Shown here: one piece after another, positions 30,307 to 38,836 of the stretch
Layout of the letters: each line of letters starts with the position of its first letter
How positions within the stretch are numbered: the first letter of the stretch is position 1
Notes under the pieces: generated by a model
The model's database searches: none
The model's input: the letters and a program-made list of their open reading frames with translations, nothing else
What the model was told of the DNA's origin: nothing
Program-made: the position numbers and the translations under genes
NCBI GenBank assembly: GCA_902541285.1
Contig: CACBQD010000014.1
Span: 1-47,094, forward strand
DNA from: an uncultured Pelagibacteraceae bacterium
Lineage (GTDB): Bacteria > Pseudomonadota > Alphaproteobacteria > Pelagibacterales > Pelagibacteraceae
Length of the DNA: 47,094 nt
Direction of reading: 5' to 3'

Positions 30307-31596
30307 CTATTTTCCATCTATAGCAACAATTGTTAAATCATCTTTTTGTATGTGGCCTGCTCCCAAAATATCATCTATCATTGTTTTAAGTCTTTCATTA
30401 ATTGGAGTTGATTGATATTTTTTAATGTAATTTTCAAATCCTTCAGAACCCAGCATTTCACCACTTGGATTTTTTATTTCAGTAATTCCATCTGTAAAAA
30501 TATACATTGAGCTTTTTTCAAAAGGAATGGTATGTTCAGGATATTTCGTTCTAGGCATGATACCCAAAGGTGGACCTGCTTCAGAAAAATTACTAAAAGC
30601 ACCATCAGAAGATAGTATCAATGGGGGCTCATGACCTGCGCTAGACAACAGCAGCTCTTTTTTATTTGAATCATATATTCCAATTAGCATCGTAACAAAC
30701 ATACCTCTAGAAATTGTTTCACATATTTCATTATTTAGTTGAAACAAGAGATCTGATGCTGAAAGATTAGTTTTACTTAAACATCTATAAAGACTAGACG
30801 CTTTTGACATCAACAAAGATGATTTAATGCCTTTTCCAGATACATCAGCAACTCCAAATCCATATTTACCATCTCCTAAATCGGAAAAATTATAAAAGTC
30901 ACCTGAAACAACTTTGGCAGGGATATTTATTCCAGAAATAGGAAAGTCTTTCTCTTTATTTTTAGATAATAAAGATCTTTGAATTTCTCCAACAATTTCT
31001 ACTTCTTTTTGAATTTTATTTTTTTCAACCATTTCTTTTGCCATCTTTGCATTTCTAATTGCTAAAGCAGCTGGCGCTGAAAGTGTTTCTAAAAGTTTTC
31101 TGTCATCTTCTATAAATAATTTATCTTCAGTTTTTTTATTTAAACAATGGATTACACCAATACACTCATTTGCAGCAATTAAAGGAGAACATAAAACCGA
31201 ATATGTTGTAAAATTTGTTTTATTGTCTAAATCAAAATAAAACTCTGCTATTTCACGTACATCTTTTCTAACATTACCAACACGAATACATTTCCTTTGT
31301 TCGACAGCTTTACCCATAACTCCATCTTTTAAATCTAGCTCATACTCATCTAAATAATCTTGATGTAATGATGCTATACATTCAAATTTTTTCTTTTCTT
31401 CATTAATTAAAAATATATTCGCAGCTTGCGCATTTAGTCTTGCAATAATAACTCTAAGTGCATTCATTAGGGTATCATTCAAATCCAGTGATAAAGCAAA
31501 ATCCTGATTCATTTTTGTGACCAGTTCTAGATCCACATTAACTTGTGAAACTTCTTTTTCTGGTTCGATAGGTTTTTTTGACTTAAAAAAGATCAT
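30307..31596 (-). CDS. GAF-domain SpoIIE/RsbU-type serine phosphatase
   Basis: Predicted cytoplasmic regulator of 429 residues: a GAF sensor domain (about 38-186), a short helical linker (EMVEKNKIQKEVEIVGEIQRSLL) and a PP2C-like SpoIIE phosphatase domain (about 213-428). Metal-binding motifs of the phosphatase are present: SGDFY (231-235), ADVSGKG (250-256), FTDGITE and KDDLTIV. Family members dephosphorylate anti-anti-sigma factors in partner-switching systems. No kinase or antagonist gene is visible here, so the target is unknown. There is no membrane segment. A promoter-like TTGAAA-17-TTAAAT lies just upstream on the minus strand. Confidence 0.92.
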   Translation of the reverse strand: MIFFKSKKPIEPEKEVSQVNVDLELVTKMNQDFALSLDLNDTLMNALRVIIARLNAQAANIFLINEEKKKFECIASLHQDYLDEYELDLKDGVMGKAVEQRKCIRVGNVRKDVREIAEFYFDLDNKTNFTTYSVLCSPLIAANECIGVIHCLNKKTEDKLFIEDDRKLLETLSAPAALAIRNAKMAKEMVEKNKIQKEVEIVGEIQRSLLSKNKEKDFPISGINIPAKVVSGDFYNFSDLGDGKYGFGVADVSGKGIKSSLLMSKASSLYRCLSKTNLSASDLLFQLNNEICETISRGMFVTMLIGIYDSNKKELLLSSAGHEPPLILSSDGAFSNFSEAGPPLGIMPRTKYPEHTIPFEKSSMYIFTDGITEIKNPSGEMLGSEGFENYIKKYQSTPINERLKTMIDDILGAGHIQKDDLTIVAIDGK

Positions 31597-31609
31597 TTAT
31601 TTACTAGCA

Positions 31610-31638
31610 ATTTAAACAATTTTTGATAAATTTTTCAA
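31610..31638 (-). promoter_or_regulatory. putative promoter of the GAF/SpoIIE phosphatase gene
   Basis: Minus-strand TTGAAA (complement at 31633-31638) and TTAAAT (complement at 31610-31615) with a 17-base spacer. The start would be at about 31603, seven bases before the ATG, again a very short leader. Confidence 0.4.
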
Positions 31639-31640
31639 CA

Positions 31641-31754
31641 ATGGAGATTATCGTCTACACGCCAAATTTATATATTCATCTTCAAGATGCAGTGTTACTG
31701 GTACAATATGTAATAGATGGATTAATTCACATATCATCAAACATTAAATTATAA
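31641..31754 (+). CDS. possible small ORF, 37 residues, unknown
   Basis: An ATG-started frame encodes 37 residues with a mildly hydrophobic middle (LQDAVLLVQYVIDGLIH). It ends ten bases before the prepilin peptidase start and fills most of the only 168-base gap in this part of the window. It resembles nothing I recognise. It has no clear Shine-Dalgarno site, and a 37-codon frame can occur by chance even in AT-rich DNA. It might be a small membrane peptide, a gene remnant or noise. Confidence 0.2.
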   Translation: MEIIVYTPNLYIHLQDAVLLVQYVIDGLIHISSNIKL

Positions 31755-31764
31755 TTAATTTTAA

Positions 31765-32526
31765 GTGGACTTTATATTCGTAATAGTTTTTGGAGGGCTA
31801 TGGGGTAGCTTTGCAAATGTTTGCATATATAGATTTCCAAACAATAAAGGCGTTGTATCTGGAAGATCTTTTTGTCCAAATTGTAAAATAAAGATCAATT
31901 GGTACGATAATATTCCTTTAATTTCCTATCTTGTTCTTGGAGGAAAATGCAGGAACTGTAAAAAAAAAATATCTATTCAATATTTTATTGTAGAAACTTT
32001 AAGCATAATTCTATTTACTTCAATTTATTATAAATTTGGCGCTTCACTCACCACTTTATATTTAATTATACTCTCATTATCTTTTTTAATTATTTTTTTT
32101 ATAGATCTTAAACATTTTATAATTCCAAACATTTTAACTTTTTCTTTAATGATAATAGGATTTATAAAATCTTTTGATCCAAATTTAAATTCAATGTTTC
32201 CTAATTATATAAACTCTTTAATTGGAGGAATTTTTGGTTATGGAATTATATGGTTGATCATATTTATCTATAAGACCATTCGAAAAAAAGAAGGAATGGG
32301 GTTAGGAGATGCAAAACTTCTGTCAGCAATTGGTTTTTGGTTTGGATGGGTCTCTATACCCTTTGTAATATTTTTATCATCTATAATTGCTTTATTAAGT
32401 GTTATTCCAAGTTTGTTGAAAAATTCAAAATCAATGTCTTCACAAATTCCATTTGGACCATACATAATCATTGGAACATTAGTTTATCTTTTTTTCGAAA
32501 ATAGCTTTAAATCACTCTTATTTTAA
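31765..32526 (+). CDS. pilD: prepilin peptidase / N-methyltransferase
   Basis: Membrane aspartyl protease that cleaves the leader of type IV prepilins and methylates the new N-terminus. The 253 residues show the bifunctional form: GSFANV near the start, the zinc-binding pairs CPNC (37-40) and CRNC (62-65), catalytic Asp114 in IDLKHFIIPN and Asp182 in GMGLGDAK. Several membrane segments follow the family pattern. The start is GTG at 31765; an in-frame TAA directly precedes it, so no longer form is possible. Substrates are likely the minor pilins encoded at the right end of the window. Confidence 0.94.
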   Translation: MDFIFVIVFGGLWGSFANVCIYRFPNNKGVVSGRSFCPNCKIKINWYDNIPLISYLVLGGKCRNCKKKISIQYFIVETLSIILFTSIYYKFGASLTTLYLIILSLSFLIIFFIDLKHFIIPNILTFSLMIIGFIKSFDPNLNSMFPNYINSLIGGIFGYGIIWLIIFIYKTIRKKEGMGLGDAKLLSAIGFWFGWVSIPFVIFLSSIIALLSVIPSLLKNSKSMSSQIPFGPYIIIGTLVYLFFENSFKSLLF

Positions 32527-32568
32527 AGATTTTAATGACAAACGGTCTCTAGAACTAATTGATCAAAA

Positions 32569-35148
32569 ATGTTTAAGTATTTAAATATGAGACATTGTTT
32601 AATATTTTTATCTTTAATAATTTATAATCAAATATTTTTAAATATTGTCAAAGCTGAAGATATAACAATTTCATCTAATCACTCTAGTCAAATTGTTATG
32701 TCAAACAACGATACACTTACTGTTGAAAGTGGTGTCACCGTTGATACAAGTGCTGCAGAACCTGTAGAATTAGAAGGCCATACTTTTTCAACAAGCTCAA
32801 CTACCATAACTAATAACGGTACAATTATTGGAACAACTAAAGGAATTGAAGCTGATCAATCTACAGATTTTAGTATAGATAATTCTGGAACAGTATCAGT
32901 GACTGATAATGCTAATAGTCCTGGTTCAGCACTTTCATTGTTACAATCTAGAGGAACAGTATCTATTGTAAATAGTGGAACTTTAGAGTCTGAACGTGCA
33001 GACACTATTAAATTACATCCTTCTTTTGGAACAGTAACAATTAATAATTCTGGAAATATTACATCTTCAAAAGATAGAACAATTAATTTTGGTCAACAGG
33101 CTAACGCAGGGGAAATAATAAATTCTGGTACTATTTCGGGTAGAGCGAATACACTATATATATATTCATCAGGAACCGACTATTCAGCTGGTACTATTAC
33201 AAATTCTGGGACGATCACCGCAACAGGAGGAAATGGCTTTGAAATTAATAATGTAAACGATGTCACTGTTACTAACACTGGTACTATCTCTGCTACAGGG
33301 GATGCAATTTTTGGTATTGGCGACAATGGCTCTAATGGAAACATAATTGTAAATAAAGGAACTATATCAAGTGGTTCAAGCAATCATGATTTAGTAGTGA
33401 AAACAAATGTAGGTCTTGAATCTCTAACAAATGATCAAGGAGGAAATGATGCTTTGAAATTGGAAGGCTATCTTCCAGTAAATTACGTCTTCCTAGCAAA
33501 TAGCACAACTGATTATGGAAAGCTAGCTGTTGATGATCAAAATGGTGCAACTACTTTCAGTATTAGCACAGATTCTGCTTTATCAGCTGGAACTTATACT
33601 TCTGTAATAACAGGAGTTTCTTCTAGTAGATTTACTGCTGGCTCTACAGGAACAGTAACTGTAACAAACGGAAAGTTTAATTGGACACTTAGTGAGACAT
33701 CTTCGGGAAGTACGAATTGGAATTTAATTGTTACAAATTTTGATAATGATGCTCCATCTCTATCATCTTCAAGTCCATCTGATAATGCAACAGAAGTTGC
33801 AATAAATGCAAATATAGTTCTAACTTTTAGCGAGGCGGTTGATGCTGAAAGTGGAAATATTACTATTAAAAGAACTTCTGATGACAGCACTATTGAAACA
33901 ATTGATGTGACTGGAGCCAAAGTCAGTGGTAGTGGTTCAACAGCAATTACTATTAATCCAAGCACAGATTTAACAGCCGATATTGATTATTATATTTTAA
34001 TAGATGCTAGTGCTTTCGATGATGCTGCTGGAAATTCATATGCAGGTATATCAAGCAAAACTGCTTTAAATTTTTCAACAAAACCTGGAGAAGTTTTTAA
34101 TGAGACTGTAAAAACTCTCACAAAAAACCAAACTGTAGCTGCTATAAATTCTTTAAATCAGTCGTTAAATAGAATTTCAGGACGAATGAATTATATTAGA
34201 TCTACAAATAATAATTCCTCAAATCAAAATATAAGATTAGCAATGAATTTTGATAATCAATTATTAGCTCAACAAATAAATTCCCTTTCAACAAAACTAA
34301 TTAAAAAAGAAAAAAAGACTGAAAAATGGGGAGTTTGGAGTGAAGGCAGTATATCATTTGGTAGAATAGGGCAGCAAGACGGGAATTTAGGTCAAGATAT
34401 CCATAGTGATGGTATTACTTTTGGAATTGATAAGAAAATAGATGAGGATAAGACAATTGGTTTTGCAATCAATAAGTCATGGCAAGAAACAGAAGTAGGT
34501 AGCAATGAAGCAAATATGGATGCTGCCACAATAAGTATTATGAATTACACAAGTTTTAAAATTGAAGACAAAAGATTTTTTGAAATGGTTGCTGGTATTG
34601 GAGAAATGGATATAGATTTAAGCAGAGATGTTACAGGTGGAAAAAATAAAGGAGATAGAAAAGGAAATCAACTTTTTGGAAGCTTTACTTATTTATTAGA
34701 ACCTGATGTTGAAGTTGTAGGTAGAAATTTAAATTATTATTCTAGACTTGATTTAGGATTTACCCAACTAAAGGCATATACAGAAACAGGTGATGGAACA
34801 GCTGTAAGTTATAATAAACAAAACGTTAAAAGCGCATCACTATCTGTAGGTTTAAATTTAAGTAAAGTTATTGAGAATGAAAAAGGTATATTTGAACCAT
34901 CTTTTAAATTTGAATTAGGAAAAGATAAAACAATCAACTCACTATCAGAGGCATATTATATTAATAATTCTTCTGAAATTTATAGTAATGCTTTAGGCGA
35001 TCAAAATTCTGGGCATTTATTGTTGAATTTAGGAATTGGGGCAAAACTCAACAGCAATTTGACTATAAATGCTACATATGAACACTACAGAAGTAGTGAT
35101 AATACTTTTAATAATAGTTTTTCAATTTATTTAAGAAAACCCTTATAA
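32569..35148 (+). CDS. autotransporter-like surface protein with beta-helix passenger, Ig-like domain and C-terminal barrel
   Basis: Predicted type V secreted protein of 859 residues. Order: signal peptide (1-29, VKA-ED); repetitive right-handed beta-helix passenger (about 30-300) built of NSGTIS-type turns; a linker; a Big_5/SbsA-like Ig domain (about 394-503, SPSDNATEVAINANIVLTFSE); a helical linker (508-585); and a beta-barrel (587-859) starting WGVWSEGSISFGRI. The barrel ends SIYLRKPL rather than with the terminal aromatic usual in autotransporters, though aromatics lie close by. Probably an adhesin or surface layer component; the ligand is unknown. It sits between pilD and the MoxR gene, eight bases before the latter, so it may belong to their transcript. 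ATG at 32587 is an alternative start. Confidence 0.85.
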   Translation: MFKYLNMRHCLIFLSLIIYNQIFLNIVKAEDITISSNHSSQIVMSNNDTLTVESGVTVDTSAAEPVELEGHTFSTSSTTITNNGTIIGTTKGIEADQSTDFSIDNSGTVSVTDNANSPGSALSLLQSRGTVSIVNSGTLESERADTIKLHPSFGTVTINNSGNITSSKDRTINFGQQANAGEIINSGTISGRANTLYIYSSGTDYSAGTITNSGTITATGGNGFEINNVNDVTVTNTGTISATGDAIFGIGDNGSNGNIIVNKGTISSGSSNHDLVVKTNVGLESLTNDQGGNDALKLEGYLPVNYVFLANSTTDYGKLAVDDQNGATTFSISTDSALSAGTYTSVITGVSSSRFTAGSTGTVTVTNGKFNWTLSETSSGSTNWNLIVTNFDNDAPSLSSSSPSDNATEVAINANIVLTFSEAVDAESGNITIKRTSDDSTIETIDVTGAKVSGSGSTAITINPSTDLTADIDYYILIDASAFDDAAGNSYAGISSKTALNFSTKPGEVFNETVKTLTKNQTVAAINSLNQSLNRISGRMNYIRSTNNNSSNQNIRLAMNFDNQLLAQQINSLSTKLIKKEKKTEKWGVWSEGSISFGRIGQQDGNLGQDIHSDGITFGIDKKIDEDKTIGFAINKSWQETEVGSNEANMDAATISIMNYTSFKIEDKRFFEMVAGIGEMDIDLSRDVTGGKNKGDRKGNQLFGSFTYLLEPDVEVVGRNLNYYSRLDLGFTQLKAYTETGDGTAVSYNKQNVKSASLSVGLNLSKVIENEKGIFEPSFKFELGKDKTINSLSEAYYINNSSEIYSNALGDQNSGHLLLNLGIGAKLNSNLTINATYEHYRSSDNTFNNSFSIYLRKPL

Positions 35149-35156
35149 TCAAAATT

Positions 35157-36041
35157 ATGTTTAACGAAATAATAGCTAACACATCAAAAATTATAATTTC
35201 TAATGCAGATAAAATTAAATTGACATTGGCTGCAATATTTTCTGAAGGGAGTATTTTAATAGAAGATTATCCTGGATCAGGGAAAACTACATTTGCAAAA
35301 GCTATTACTCAAAATCTTGGTCTTAACTTTAAAAGGATACAGTTTACATCTGATTTATTACCCAGTGATATTCTTGGATTTAATATTCTTTCAGATGGGA
35401 AGTTAAACTTTCAACAAGGTCCAATTTTTACAAATATAGTTTTAGCTGATGAACTTAATCGTGGAAGTCCGAAATCGCAAAGTGCATTCCTAGAGGCAAT
35501 GGAAGAAAAAAACGTTTCTATAGATGGTGAAAGTTATAAACTGCCAGAACCATTTTTTGTCATTGCTACTCAAAATCCTATGGATTCTTCAGGCACAAGT
35601 TCTTTACCAGATTCCCAGCTTGATAGATTTATGATTTCATTTTCTTTATCTGATCTAAATGAAAACGATAAAATTTTGATGTTAAAAAATACAAGTAAAT
35701 TTAATGGTGCTTCATCAAAAGCTGTTGATTGGGAGACAATCAAACAAAAAAAAGATCAGCTAACCATAAAAGATGAAATTTATAAATATGTTGTTGAAAT
35801 AGAGCAGGTAATTCAAACGCTTGATCAAAAAATTTATATTTCTGCAAGATGTTTAAAGCAAATCTTAGATTTAGCTAAGGGTTGGGCAATTATTCATGAA
35901 AAAGATTATGTAACTCATCAAGATATTAAGGAAACTCTGCCTTACATATTAAGACATAGAATTAAATTTCTTAACCAGGAGGATAAGATGAGCTTCATTA
36001 ATGAGGAAATACTTCAAAAAATTAAAATAACCAATGGTTAA
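35157..36041 (+). CDS. MoxR-family AAA+ ATPase
   Basis: AAA+ chaperone-like ATPase of 294 residues. Walker A is DYPGSGKTT (37-45), Walker B is VLADE (95-99) followed by LNRGSPKSQSAFLEAMEE, and the sensor region ATQNPMDSSGTSSLPDSQLDRF is typical of MoxR proteins. The family helps assemble or activate protein complexes, often with DUF58 and von Willebrand A partners. It is followed by DUF58 (8-base overlap) and a transglutaminase gene, the common three-gene set. An eight-base gap separates it from the autotransporter upstream. Confidence 0.93.
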   Translation: MFNEIIANTSKIIISNADKIKLTLAAIFSEGSILIEDYPGSGKTTFAKAITQNLGLNFKRIQFTSDLLPSDILGFNILSDGKLNFQQGPIFTNIVLADELNRGSPKSQSAFLEAMEEKNVSIDGESYKLPEPFFVIATQNPMDSSGTSSLPDSQLDRFMISFSLSDLNENDKILMLKNTSKFNGASSKAVDWETIKQKKDQLTIKDEIYKYVVEIEQVIQTLDQKIYISARCLKQILDLAKGWAIIHEKDYVTHQDIKETLPYILRHRIKFLNQEDKMSFINEEILQKIKITNG

Positions 36042-36954
36042 TCAGCTAGTACAGAGGTTAACGAACTTAGACTTTAAAAATTTAATCAATCTTAAAAAAA
36101 AACTTAAAGTTTACATATATCCCAATCTTCAAGGACTATTATTAGGACTGTTTGTATTTTTTTGCTTTTTAATATCTGTATTTTATGAAAATAACTCAGG
36201 ACTTCTTATTTCAATTGTTATTTTCTTTATTTTCTTTATTTCAATTTTTATCTCACATCAAAATATTAACAATTTAAGAATAAATTTTCTAACAGAATAC
36301 TTAGTTGAAGCAAATAAAACAGAACATATAAACTTTAAGATAATTAATCATGCAAAAGAGAAAAAATTAAATATCGATTTAGAGATAAATAAATCAATTT
36401 TACAAAATTTTAATTTATCAGATAAAATAAAAGAATTTAATATAAAATATAATTACGACAAAAGGGGCGTCTATTCTTTAAATAAAATAATTTTAAAATC
36501 GATATATCCATTTGGAATAATTAGGACAAAAATAAATTATCAACCTTTTAGCAAAGTATATGTATTTCCACAAAAGTTAATTCCTAATCAAGAATTATTA
36601 GAAGAATTTAAAATTCACCAAAATAATAATTCTGATGAATTTGACGGTATAGATGAATACAAGAAAGGAGATAGTTACTCAAAAATCGCTTGGAAAAAAT
36701 CAACTATTGGGGATAAAAAATTTGTAAAAGAATTTAAGTCTTTTAAAAGCTCAAAAAAATCAACCCTAGATTTAAATAAATACAACCATATAGAATTCGA
36801 GAAATTATTAAGTTATTCAGTATTTATTTTAGATTTTTATTTCACAAAAAACCTAAATTTAACCTTTAAACACAAAGATAATGTGTTCCATTTAAACGAA
36901 AATAAAAACTCTCTAAATAAAATTTTAAAGTATATTTCAAATGTTAAAAATTAA
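36034..36954 (+). CDS. DUF58 membrane protein
   Basis: 306-residue protein with two membrane segments near the N-terminus (about 27-45 and 50-69) and the DUF58 signature DEFDGIDEYKKGDSYSKIAW (about 206-225), which lies in a von Willebrand A-like fold in this family. DUF58 proteins are almost always beside MoxR ATPases; their molecular role is not settled. It overlaps MoxR at its start and the transglutaminase gene at its end (14 bases), a tight operon. Sequence before the signature is rich in lysine and asparagine and shows no further domain I recognise. Confidence 0.88.
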   Translation: MVNQLVQRLTNLDFKNLINLKKKLKVYIYPNLQGLLLGLFVFFCFLISVFYENNSGLLISIVIFFIFFISIFISHQNINNLRINFLTEYLVEANKTEHINFKIINHAKEKKLNIDLEINKSILQNFNLSDKIKEFNIKYNYDKRGVYSLNKIILKSIYPFGIIRTKINYQPFSKVYVFPQKLIPNQELLEEFKIHQNNNSDEFDGIDEYKKGDSYSKIAWKKSTIGDKKFVKEFKSFKSSKKSTLDLNKYNHIEFEKLLSYSVFILDFYFTKNLNLTFKHKDNVFHLNENKNSLNKILKYISNVKN

Positions 36955-38836
36955 ATCGCAAAATATTAATCTTCTTACTTATATTATATTATTCTTTTGC
37001 TTAGTTTCGTTGTCTACAGATTTAATATTAACTAATAAAATATTTTGGGGCTCTTTATTTATTTTAAGTTTTATTTTTTCAAAAATATACTTCAAGTTTA
37101 AGTCAATAGCGGTAGGAATATTTGCTTTAGGAGCTATGTATATTCAATTGATTCTCAATCAATATGTTTTGTCCGAAGAGTTTTTTCTAAACTGCCTTGG
37201 AGTTTTGCTGATCATAAAGTTTTCAGAACTTAACAATAAAAATAATCTTTTATCATTTAATTTAATCTCTATGATTATTGCAGTAGCAAGTTTAATTAAG
37301 GGTCAAGACATACTAAGTACATTAAATTCGTTTCTAATCTTAATACTTTTAGTTATTAATATGTATCTTATTCAACAAAAGGAAATTCTCGATTTCAGTT
37401 TAAAAAATATTTTAAAATATTTAGGCTTTGGTCTTAGTATATTTCCAATAATTATTATTTTTTATCTTGTATTTCCAAGGGCAGAGGTAAATTTCAGATT
37501 ATTTGATACATCTGCAAGTTCAGTAGGTATTCCAGATAGCATAGATCTTGGTTCATTTAGCCAGTTTTCGAACTCAGACGAAGAAGTTTTTACTTTAATA
37601 AATAACAATTTTAAGAAGGAGGATCTTTATTTTAGGGTCAAAATCTTTGATTATATGGAAAAAGATCAATCTTGGAGACCTTCCTCAAGTTACTATCTTT
37701 TTAGTGAATTTAAAAATTCTTTGAGAATAAATGGTAATGAAGATTTAAATAAAAATTATCAGATTATTTTAGAACCATATAAAAAAAAATGGATACCAAG
37801 TTTAAAAAACTCAAAATTAATCACTAATGATATTCAAATTACAAAAGATTATTTTAACCAGTCTTTTGTAAGTAGGGAACTAATTGACAGAAAAAAGAAA
37901 TTAATTTTTAAAATGAATAAATCTGAATATTCCTTAGATGGTCCACTTAAAAGTTATTATACTTTGTTACCAGAAAACATATCACCGAAAATAAAAGATT
38001 GGGTAGATAAAAATAATGTAAGCACTAAAGAAGAATTTATCGAAAAAATTTATAAAAGATTTTCTGATGGATCATATTTTTACAACCTTAGCCCTCAGAT
38101 AAACTCAAATAATAAATATGAAAACTTTTTCTTTAATTCTAAAGAAGGATACTGCGAATATTATGCAGGAATGTTTGTCTTACTTACAAGATTAGCACAA
38201 ATTCCAAGTCGGATAGTGACAGGTTACTATGGTGGAGATTTAAATGAGATCGGGAATTTTTTCCAATTTAAACAAAAAGATACGCATGCTTGGGCAGAAG
38301 TTTGGTTTGATGAAAGAGGGTGGGTTAGAATTGATCCAACTAGGGCAATACCTAATTCTAATATTAGAAACTCATTAAATAATTATTTCGTAAACAATGA
38401 TAAATCTTCAAGCACGATATTTTCTAATAATTTTTTCAAAATAATGAATTTTTATTTTAACTATGTTGATTTTGTATGGACACAACATTTACTATCATAT
38501 GATGATAACGAAAGAAAAAATTTTATAAAAGAATTACTAAATTTAAATTTTTCAAAAATCATTGTTTGGATATTCGTACCAATATTATTATTTGTAAGCA
38601 TAAAATTATTATATAATTTCAATTCAACTAATTTGATGAGGCTAAAATTAGCTTTCATTCTTCTAGGAAAGAAAAGAAAACTTCAAATAAAAAATTCGGA
38701 TACTATCCAAGAGATTTATCTTAAACTTATGGAAAAAGATAAAACAAAATACCAAAATTTTTTTAAATTTTACGAGAAGCAGATCTACTCAAATAACCAA
38801 ATAAGTTTTATAAAAGTTTTAAAGTTAGTTTTTTAA
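36941..38836 (+). CDS. transglutaminase-like membrane protein (TgpA/DUF3488 type)
   Basis: 631 residues with several N-terminal membrane segments (to about residue 180), a periplasmic region, the transglutaminase core, another membrane segment (about 542-562) and a cytoplasmic tail. The catalytic triad is visible: Cys405 in EGYCEYYAG, His449 in DTHAWAEVW and Asp465 in WVRIDPTRA. TgpA of Pseudomonas has this layout and is a periplasmic transglutaminase; substrates here are unknown. Third gene of the MoxR-DUF58-Tgp set. Its last 12 bases overlap the end of the convergent barrel-protein gene. Confidence 0.9.
   Translation: MLKIKSQNINLLTYIILFFCLVSLSTDLILTNKIFWGSLFILSFIFSKIYFKFKSIAVGIFALGAMYIQLILNQYVLSEEFFLNCLGVLLIIKFSELNNKNNLLSFNLISMIIAVASLIKGQDILSTLNSFLILILLVINMYLIQQKEILDFSLKNILKYLGFGLSIFPIIIIFYLVFPRAEVNFRLFDTSASSVGIPDSIDLGSFSQFSNSDEEVFTLINNNFKKEDLYFRVKIFDYMEKDQSWRPSSSYYLFSEFKNSLRINGNEDLNKNYQIILEPYKKKWIPSLKNSKLITNDIQITKDYFNQSFVSRELIDRKKKLIFKMNKSEYSLDGPLKSYYTLLPENISPKIKDWVDKNNVSTKEEFIEKIYKRFSDGSYFYNLSPQINSNNKYENFFFNSKEGYCEYYAGMFVLLTRLAQIPSRIVTGYYGGDLNEIGNFFQFKQKDTHAWAEVWFDERGWVRIDPTRAIPNSNIRNSLNNYFVNNDKSSSTIFSNNFFKIMNFYFNYVDFVWTQHLLSYDDNERKNFIKELLNLNFSKIIVWIFVPILLFVSIKLLYNFNSTNLMRLKLAFILLGKKRKLQIKNSDTIQEIYLKLMEKDKTKYQNFFKFYEKQIYSNNQISFIKVLKLVF

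Noticed and set aside
32656..33468. Repeated NSGT-coding DNA as a tandem repeat or CRISPR-like array
   Set aside because: The repeats are degenerate at DNA level, irregular in spacing and in one reading frame; they are protein beta-helix turns.
33180..33965. Minus-strand frames up to 123 codons inside the autotransporter gene
   Set aside because: Repetitive Ser/Thr/Asn-rich coding sequence often leaves the reverse frame open; no start site, motif or conservation supports them.
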